Source of the DNA: Hyphomonadaceae bacterium | GTDB lineage: Bacteria > Pseudomonadota > Alphaproteobacteria > Rhizobiales > Hyphomicrobiaceae | Length of the DNA stretch: 64,000 nt | Reading direction: 5' to 3' | Assembly (NCBI GenBank): GCA_019747815.1 | Contig: JAIEQJ010000022.1 | Span: 124,001-188,000, forward strand | Shown here: positions 58,646 to 64,000 of the stretch, in pieces | How the letters are laid out: each line of letters begins with the position of its first letter | Position numbering within the stretch: position 1 is the first letter of the stretch | Made by a program: the position numbers and the translations under genes | The notes under the pieces: generated by a model | Told to the model about the DNA's origin: nothing | The model's database searches: none | Seen by the model: the letters and a program-made list of their open reading frames with translations, nothing else

Positions 58646-59707
58646 ATGGCAGGCAACGCGCGCTGGCAGAAACGGCCTGAGAATTCCACCTGGGGCGACT
58701 ATGGGCCCAACGACCAGCTCGGCCGCCTGAACGAGCTGACGCCGGAGAAAGTCAAGCAGGGCATCGCCGAGGTGAAGGAGGGCAAGACCTTCTGCCTCTC
58801 CATGCCGCTCGATTATCCCGGCGGCAATGTCCTCAATCCGCGCCGGCACCCGCCGCAAATCCGCCCGTCGCTGCGGGGCGACAAGCCCAACTGGCACTAC
58901 CGCACCGAGTGGGAAAACCCCGGCATGACGGACGTCATCAATGACGACCTCGTGATCATGCACCTGCAATACTCGACGCAGTGGGATTCGCTGGCGCACG
59001 TGGGCGCGCTGTTCGATGCGGATGCAGACGGCAAGCCGGAGGCGGTGTTCTACAACGGCTATCGCGGCGGCATCGACCTGGTGGGTCCGAGCGCGGCGAG
59101 AGACGCCGGCGCGATGCCAGGCACGTTTGTCGAGGCCAAGAGCACTTCGTCCGCCAACGCGCTCGGCGTCGAGAACATGGCCGTGCACTGCCTGCAGGGG
59201 CGTGCCGTCATGATCGACCTCTTCGCCCACTACGGCCGCAGGCGCCATGCCGTGGGCTATGACGACCTGATGCGCATCATGGCCGCCGACGGCCTCACGG
59301 TGGACGCTGGGGATTTCGTGTGCCTGAGAACCGGCTTCGACGACGTCATCCTCGAGGGCCACAAGACCCCCGACCGGCAGACGCTGGAAACAAGCTGCAC
59401 CGGCCTCGACGGCAACGACGAGCGCTTGAAGCAATGGATCACGCAGACGCGGCTGGTCGCCCTCATCTCCGACAACTATGCGGTGGAGGTGCACAACCAG
59501 CCGCTGCGGCCCGGCCAGTGCGCCATGCTGCCCCTGCACCAGCACTGCCTGTTCAAGACAGGCGTCAATCTGGGCGAAATCTGGCGCCTCTCCGAACTCG
59601 CCGATTGGCTCAGAAGCCACAACCGCAGCCGCTTTCTGCTGACGGCGCCGCCGTTGCGATTGCCAGGTGCGGTCGGCTCGCCGGCAACGCCGGTCGCCAC
59701 CGTTTGA
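58646..59707 (+). CDS. Cyclase family protein (kynurenine formamidase-like hydrolase)
   Basis: The 353-residue product matches the metal-dependent cyclase/arylformamidase superfamily. The metal-site segment appears as QYSTQWDSLAHVGALFD, a form of the 'GTxxDxxxH' motif in which Trp replaces one residue, as in the longer 'cyclase' branch. VIDL-like (RAVMIDLFAHYG), DFVCLRTGFDD and NYAVEVHNQPL follow. Such enzymes open amide, lactone or ester bonds. GGGAGG precedes the ATG at 58646. It heads a plus-strand run with a CoA-transferase and a thiamine diphosphate enzyme, so it may supply their acid substrate. Confidence 0.85.
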   Translation: MAGNARWQKRPENSTWGDYGPNDQLGRLNELTPEKVKQGIAEVKEGKTFCLSMPLDYPGGNVLNPRRHPPQIRPSLRGDKPNWHYRTEWENPGMTDVINDDLVIMHLQYSTQWDSLAHVGALFDADADGKPEAVFYNGYRGGIDLVGPSAARDAGAMPGTFVEAKSTSSANALGVENMAVHCLQGRAVMIDLFAHYGRRRHAVGYDDLMRIMAADGLTVDAGDFVCLRTGFDDVILEGHKTPDRQTLETSCTGLDGNDERLKQWITQTRLVALISDNYAVEVHNQPLRPGQCAMLPLHQHCLFKTGVNLGEIWRLSELADWLRSHNRSRFLLTAPPLRLPGAVGSPATPVATV

Positions 59708-59799
59708 GGGCAGATCTGCACACTGGGCATTTGTCTTGAAGGGTGCAGAGGCGGTTAAATAGGACCAAAGAAAAATGTCTCGCTGGGAGTGGAGACGCG

Positions 59800-61071
59800 A
59801 TGGAGCAAGAGGGGAGGCCGCTCACCTGTCTTGAGGGCGTGCGCGTATTGGATCTCTCGCAGTTCGAGGCGGGCCCCGCGTGCACGGAGGCGCTGGCGTG
59901 GCTCGGCGCGGAGGTCGTGAAGGTCGAGAACCCGAAAGGCGGGGATCCGGGCCGCGTCATTCTCGGACGGCCCGGCGGGCCCTCGTTCTACTTCCTGATC
60001 TTCAACGCCAACAAGAAGTCGCTGGCCATCGACCTCAAGTCTGCGGCCGGCAAGAAGATCGTTCTCGATCTCGCCCGCGAGGCCGACGTGTTGGTCGAGA
60101 ATTTCGCGCCCGGCGCCATCGAGCGCCTGGGCCTTGGCTACGATGTCGTCTCCCAGGCCAACCCCGGCATCGTCTACGCCCAGGTCAAGGGCTTCGGCGA
60201 CGGCAGTCCGTTCGAGAGCAACCTGGCGTTCGACATGATCGCGCAGGCCGTCGGCGGCGTCATGAGCATCAGCGGCGAGCCCGACGGCCGCCCGATCAAG
60301 CCCGGACCCACGCTGGGCGACACCGGCACCGGCATGCTGCTCGCCGTCAGCATTCTGGGCGCCCTCTACGAGAAGAAGACCTCCGGCAAGGGGCAGCGGG
60401 TCCAGATCGCGATGCAGGATGCCATGCTGCAGTACATCCGCCTCGCCTTTGCCGCGCAGGCCTTGCGGGGTGGGCCGGTGCCGCGTGCTGGGGACAGGTC
60501 CATTTCCGGCGGCAATCCGCCGTGCGGCATCTATCCCTGCCGGGGCGGCGGTCCCAACGACTATGTCTACGTCTACACCAGCCGCGCCAACCCCGAGCAT
60601 TGGAAGCGGCTGCTGGGTGTGCTGGGGCGCGCGGATCTGGTGGGGGATGATCGCCTCGGCGATCCGAAATCGCGCGAGCGGCATGAGGCCGAGATCGACG
60701 CCATGGTGGCCGAATGGACCCGGCGGCACGACAAGCACACGGCCATGCGCATCCTGGGCGATGCGGGCATTCCTGCAGGCGCCGTGCTCGATACCAAGGA
60801 GCTTGCCGAGGATGCCAGCTTCGTGCAGCGGGGAATTCTGCAGACCGTTGCGCATTCCAGTAGCGAGGCGTTTGCCATGCCGAGCTGGCCCGTGCGCCAC
60901 AACGGTGCGACGGCGGCCGTCACCCCGGCACCCGCTCTCGGGCAGCACACCGGCGAGGTTCTCGAGCGCTGGCTCGGGTTGAGTGCGCGCGACATCGCCG
61001 ACCTCGAGCAGGACCGTGTCATTCAGCGTCACCCGAGCGGTGACGAGCGAGGCACGCCGCAGAAGACATAG
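59800..61071 (+). CDS. Family III CoA-transferase (formyl-CoA/oxalate transferase-like)
   Basis: The 423-residue product is a class III CoA-transferase of the CaiB/Frc family: LEGVRVLDLSQFEAGPACTE, LGAEVVKVENPKGGDPGR, FNANKKSLAIDLKS, ADVLVENFAPGAIERLGLGY, and PTLGDTGTGM with Asp174 as the residue that forms the acyl anhydride. It is separated by 15 bases from a thiamine diphosphate enzyme related to oxalyl-CoA decarboxylase and 2-hydroxyacyl-CoA lyase. It therefore probably activates a 2-hydroxy acid or oxalate by CoA exchange. The ATG at 59800 gives the usual start. Confidence 0.88.
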   Translation: MEQEGRPLTCLEGVRVLDLSQFEAGPACTEALAWLGAEVVKVENPKGGDPGRVILGRPGGPSFYFLIFNANKKSLAIDLKSAAGKKIVLDLAREADVLVENFAPGAIERLGLGYDVVSQANPGIVYAQVKGFGDGSPFESNLAFDMIAQAVGGVMSISGEPDGRPIKPGPTLGDTGTGMLLAVSILGALYEKKTSGKGQRVQIAMQDAMLQYIRLAFAAQALRGGPVPRAGDRSISGGNPPCGIYPCRGGGPNDYVYVYTSRANPEHWKRLLGVLGRADLVGDDRLGDPKSRERHEAEIDAMVAEWTRRHDKHTAMRILGDAGIPAGAVLDTKELAEDASFVQRGILQTVAHSSSEAFAMPSWPVRHNGATAAVTPAPALGQHTGEVLERWLGLSARDIADLEQDRVIQRHPSGDERGTPQKT

Positions 61072-61086
61072 GGCGGAGGACGCATC

Positions 61087-62739
61087 ATGGCTGAGTTGAC
61101 CGGCTCGGAAATCCTGGCCAAGGCCTTGAAGACGGAAGGCACGGACAACCTGTTCTTCCTGATGGGCGGGCCGATGCTGCTGGCGGAATCCTCGTGCATC
61201 AAGGAGGGCATCCGCCCGATCGACGTGCGCCACGAGCAGGCTGCGGCGCTGATGGGCCAGGCCTACAGCCGGTTGCTGCAGAAGCCTTCCGTGTGCATGG
61301 CGGCCAGCGGCCCCGGCGTCATCAACCTCACCACCGGCATGGCCAATGCGCTGATCGATTGCTGTCCGGTGGTCGCCATCGGCGGCTCGAGCCCAATTCT
61401 GCAGTTCGGCCGCCAGGTGTTCCAGGAGATCGACCAGCTCGCCATCATGAAGGGCTGCGTGAAGTGGGCGGACCGGGTCCATAACCTGAAGCGCATTCCC
61501 GAGCAGGTGAACAACGCCTTCCAGCACGCCATGAGCGGCAAGCCGGGACCGACCTATCTCGATTTCCCGGGCGATGTTCTCTATGCCAAGCTCCCCGAGG
61601 AGCAGGTCGACTGGTCGATGAGCGGGCGGCCGATCCTCAACGCCCGCCCGCTGGGCGATCCCGAGCAGATCGATGCGCTGGTGCTCGCCCTGTCACGCGC
61701 CACGAGGCCGGTGATCGTCTCAGGCAGCGGCGTGATCTGGTCGCGGGCATGGAGCGAGATGCAGCAATTCGTCGAGCAGGCCGGCATCCCGTTCTACACG
61801 ACGCCGCAGGGGCGCGGCGTGGTGCCGGATGATCATCCGCTGTCGTACCTCACCATGCGGTCCACAGCCTTCAGAGATGCAGACCTCATCATCGTGCTCG
61901 GCACGCGCATGAACTACATCATCAGCCACGCTGCGCCGCCGCGCTTCAACGCGGCCGCCAAGATCGCCCGCATCGACATCGATCCGGGCGAGATCGCCAC
62001 GGCGGCGCGCAAGGTGGACATCGGCATCGTCGGCGACTGCCGAAGCGTGCTGGGCCAACTCCTCGCCGGCATGAAAGGCAAGGTCGATCCCGACCGCTAC
62101 AAGGTCTGGCGCAAGACGCTTGCCGACGGCGTTGCGGCCAAGCTCGCGGCGCCGGGCGCCAACAAGCCCGTCGAGGACGGCGACATCCACCCCCTGCGGC
62201 TGTGCGAGGAGATCAGCGCCTTCATGCGGCGCGATGCCATCCTGGTGGTCGACGGGCAGGAAATTCTGAACTACGGCCGACAATCGATGCCAACCTATGC
62301 GCCCGGCCACCGCCTCAACTCGGGTCCGTTCGGCACCATGGGTGTGGGCCTGCCGTTCGGCCTGGGGGCCAAGCTCGCCAAGCCCGACAAGCAGGTGATC
62401 GTGGTGCATGGCGACGGCTCGTTTGGGCTCAACGCCATGGAGCTGGATACGGCCGTGCGCCATAAACTTCCGGTTCTGGTGGTGATCAGTCTCAACGGTG
62501 GCTGGACCGCCGACCCCAACCGCGACAAGCCGGGGCGCGATCTCGGCTACACGCGCTTCGACAGGATGGCGGAGGCGCTCGGGTGCTATGGCGCGTATGT
62601 CGACAAGGCCGAAGATATCCGGCCCGCCCTCGATCGCGCGCAACGCAAGGTCGATCAGGGGATGGTGGCCGTCGTCAATGTGCGCACCGACTACCGGGCG
62701 CGGGCCACCACCATGCAGTTCGCCCAGTACTCCACATAG
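61087..62739 (+). CDS. Thiamine diphosphate-dependent acyl-CoA lyase/decarboxylase (2-hydroxyacyl-CoA lyase or oxalyl-CoA decarboxylase-like)
   Basis: The 550-residue product has the three domains of the acetolactate synthase superfamily. Glu50 (DVRHEQAAALMGQAYSR) is the cofactor-activating Glu, and the diphosphate motif HGDGSFGLNAMELDTAV with Asn about 27 residues on (VVISLNGGW) is at about 440. The N-terminus lacks the acetolactate synthase pattern, and FFLMGGPMLLAE is unlike classical oxalyl-CoA decarboxylase. Pairing with a CoA-transferase supports an acyl-CoA substrate: either cleavage of a 2-hydroxyacyl-CoA to formyl-CoA and an aldehyde or ketone, or decarboxylation of oxalyl-CoA. I cannot decide between them. 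Confidence 0.82.
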   Translation: MAELTGSEILAKALKTEGTDNLFFLMGGPMLLAESSCIKEGIRPIDVRHEQAAALMGQAYSRLLQKPSVCMAASGPGVINLTTGMANALIDCCPVVAIGGSSPILQFGRQVFQEIDQLAIMKGCVKWADRVHNLKRIPEQVNNAFQHAMSGKPGPTYLDFPGDVLYAKLPEEQVDWSMSGRPILNARPLGDPEQIDALVLALSRATRPVIVSGSGVIWSRAWSEMQQFVEQAGIPFYTTPQGRGVVPDDHPLSYLTMRSTAFRDADLIIVLGTRMNYIISHAAPPRFNAAAKIARIDIDPGEIATAARKVDIGIVGDCRSVLGQLLAGMKGKVDPDRYKVWRKTLADGVAAKLAAPGANKPVEDGDIHPLRLCEEISAFMRRDAILVVDGQEILNYGRQSMPTYAPGHRLNSGPFGTMGVGLPFGLGAKLAKPDKQVIVVHGDGSFGLNAMELDTAVRHKLPVLVVISLNGGWTADPNRDKPGRDLGYTRFDRMAEALGCYGAYVDKAEDIRPALDRAQRKVDQGMVAVVNVRTDYRARATTMQFAQYST

Positions 62740-62840
62740 CAGCCAAGGTCCCGCTTTGCGGCATCTGCGGCGCAGGCCCATGCGGCAATGCAAGTTTCTC
62801 CCGCGTGATCAATATGTTGTCATGGCTGCATGCCACGGCG

Positions 62841-62889
62841 CCAGCGATCCGCCATCGATCCCCCATCGATCCCCCCATCGATCCCCCAT
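62841..62889. repeat. Tandem repeat, 11-12 bp unit, about 3.5 copies
   Basis: CCATCGATCCC(C) occurs at 62852, 62863 and 62875, preceded by the variant CCAGCGATCCG and followed by CCATGGG. It lies between the lyase gene and the phasin gene. Confidence 0.9.
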
Positions 62890-62994
62890 GGGCCCGTCGA
62901 CGAAAACCTGGGGTTCTCCGCTGACGTTTAGCGGGATTTTCAGCTTTGCGGCGGCTATGGTGTCGGCATCACCTCATCCCTTGCGGAGGATCCC

Positions 62995-63372
62995 ATGGCC
63001 CAACCCCCACCCTTCGAGATCCCTCAACAGCTGCGCGATCTCACGGAAAAAAATCTTGAGCATGCCCGCACCGCCTATGGCCAGTTCATGGATGCCATGA
63101 CCCAAGCCATGGGCATGTGGACCAATGCCACGCCTGCCAATGCCATGACGGCGGGGTTCAAGATCGTTCAGGACCGCGCGGTGAAGTTTGCCAAGCAGAA
63201 CGGCGACGCCTGCTTCAATCTGGCGACTGAGCTTGCCAATGCCAAGGATCTGACCGACGTGCTCAGCATCCAGAGCCGCCATGCACAAACGCAGATTCAG
63301 GCTTATGCGCTGCAAGCGCAGGAACTGAGCCGCCTGATGATGGAAGCTGCGCAGAACATGCAGCAGAAATAG
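62995..63372 (+). CDS. Phasin family protein
   Basis: The 125-residue protein has the phasin_2 pattern: EIPQQLRDLTEKNLEHARTA, YGQFMDAMTQAMGMW, ANAKDLTDVLSIQSRHAQTQ and LQAQELSRLMMEAAQNMQQK. Phasins coat polyhydroxyalkanoate granules, so the host probably stores this polymer, in line with crotonyl-CoA metabolism encoded nearby. GGAGG lies about six bases before the ATG (GCGGAGGATCCCATG). Confidence 0.93.
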   Translation: MAQPPPFEIPQQLRDLTEKNLEHARTAYGQFMDAMTQAMGMWTNATPANAMTAGFKIVQDRAVKFAKQNGDACFNLATELANAKDLTDVLSIQSRHAQTQIQAYALQAQELSRLMMEAAQNMQQK

Positions 63373-63549
63373 GGCGCAAGCGCCGCGGCTCGCCAACAGC
63401 GATCAACCTTCGGAGCGGGCGCTGAGGGAAGCGGCCGTTCAGGGTCGAGGTAAAAAAAACGTCCGCGGAGTCTCACAAGGGCAGTTCGCAATCCGGGTTA
63501 GACGTCCTAATGTGGTGGCAAACAGAAGCCGCACATTGGGAGACGCCAC

Positions 63550-64000
63550 ATGGATCGCATTTGGGTCAAGAACTATCCGCCTGGCGTGGCAGCAGACATC
63601 GACGCCACGCAATATCCCTCGGTTGTGGCGCTGTTTGAGGAGAGTTTTGCGAAATACAAGAGCAGGGCCGCCTACGCCTGCATGGACAAGAAGCTGACCT
63701 ACGGTCAGCTCGATGAGATGTCCCAGGCGCTGGGCGCCTGGCTGCAGAGCAAAGGCCTTGCCCGCGGCGACAGGGTCGCCGTGATGATGCCCAACGTGCT
63801 GCAATACCCGGTGTGCATCGCCGGCATTCTGCGCGCCGGCTACGTAGTGGTGAACGTCAATCCCCTCTACACGCCGCGCGAGCTTGAGCATCAGCTCAAG
63901 GATTCCGGCGCCAAGGCGATCATCATCATCGAGAATTTCGCCAAGACGCTGGAGCAGGTGCGCTCCAAGACCCCCATCCAGCACATCGTGCTGGCCAGCA
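63550..64000 (+). CDS. fadD: Long-chain fatty acyl-CoA ligase, N-terminal part
   Basis: The frame is open at the right edge; the first 150 residues are visible. They begin MDRIWVKNYPPGVAADIDAT and continue with YPSVVALFEESFAKYKSRAA, LTYGQLDEMSQALGAWLQSK, VAVMMPNVLQYPVCIAGILR and NVNPLYTPRELEHQLKDSGA, a near-textbook FadD N-terminal domain. The enzyme activates fatty acids with ATP and CoA at the inner membrane for breakdown. Confidence 0.93.
   Translation, partial: MDRIWVKNYPPGVAADIDATQYPSVVALFEESFAKYKSRAAYACMDKKLTYGQLDEMSQALGAWLQSKGLARGDRVAVMMPNVLQYPVCIAGILRAGYVVVNVNPLYTPRELEHQLKDSGAKAIIIIENFAKTLEQVRSKTPIQHIVLAS

Noticed and set aside
59755-61527. 590-codon open frame on the minus strand
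   Set aside because: It is antisense to the CoA-transferase and lyase genes, which have clear family motifs.

Overview
The window is high-GC alphaproteobacterial DNA, most likely from the order Hyphomicrobiales (Rhizobiales). Supporting signs are the gene set (a DUF2865 protein, a complex I NDUFA9-like protein, a HisKA_3 kinase with a LuxR-type regulator, a phasin), many 'GTCATCCCGG...CCGGGATGAC' intergenic palindromes, and a def-fmt-truA cluster beside two parS-like sites. The genus cannot be fixed from sequence alone. Genes are dense on both strands, and most long antisense reading frames are GC-driven shadows.

Layout. 1-675 is the 3' end of a molybdopterin hydroxylase subunit. 685-11389 is a minus-strand catabolic block: protein-L-isoaspartate methyltransferase, aromatic-ring FAD monooxygenase, maleylacetoacetate isomerase-like GST, GMC oxidoreductase, SdsA-type alkylsulfatase with an orphan arylsulfatase C-terminus beside it, M32 carboxypeptidase, epoxide hydrolase-like enzyme and a SnoaL-like protein. 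11.5-18.1 kb carries a DUF427 protein, a P450, an SDR, a LysE exporter, small proteins, a tRNA-Leu(UAA) gene interrupted by a 214-nt group I intron, and an NDUFA9-like SDR. 18.2-25.6 kb has tRNA-Leu(CAG), a Tat-exported arylsulfatase, a retropepsin-like protein, the parS pair and def-fmt-ankyrin-truA.

25.6-28.4 kb is a decayed integrative island. It holds the 5' half of a second tRNA-Leu(UAA), a frameshifted and truncated tyrosine integrase, an intact hipBA toxin-antitoxin module preceded by four operator palindromes at exact 27-bp spacing, and an internally deleted NYN-domain gene.

28.4-46 kb holds a hydroxyacid dehydrogenase, a solute-binding protein, a membrane glycosyltransferase, a tight three-gene cassette of unknown function (helical TelA-like protein, DUF6384-like protein, coiled-coil protein), several exported proteins of unknown function, a two-component system, a metallophosphoesterase and a frameshifted Tat-exported phosphoesterase.

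46-64 kb is a carbon-assimilation region. It contains three signature genes of the ethylmalonyl-CoA pathway (methylsuccinyl-CoA dehydrogenase, crotonyl-CoA carboxylase/reductase, ethylmalonyl-CoA mutase), a BoxR-like regulator divergent from a benzoate-CoA ligase with TGCA-N6-TGCA sites between them, and a cyclase / CoA-transferase / thiamine-diphosphate lyase group. It ends with a phasin and the start of a fatty acyl-CoA ligase. Together these suggest an organism that grows on aromatic and C2/hydroxyacid substrates and stores polyhydroxyalkanoate.

The most unusual structures are the group I intron in tRNA-Leu(UAA) combined with a broken intron-free copy of the same isoacceptor, the phased hipBA operator array, a CTAG-bounded double-palindrome element whose ends supply the stop codons of three genes, and recurrent minisatellites of about four 15-bp units.
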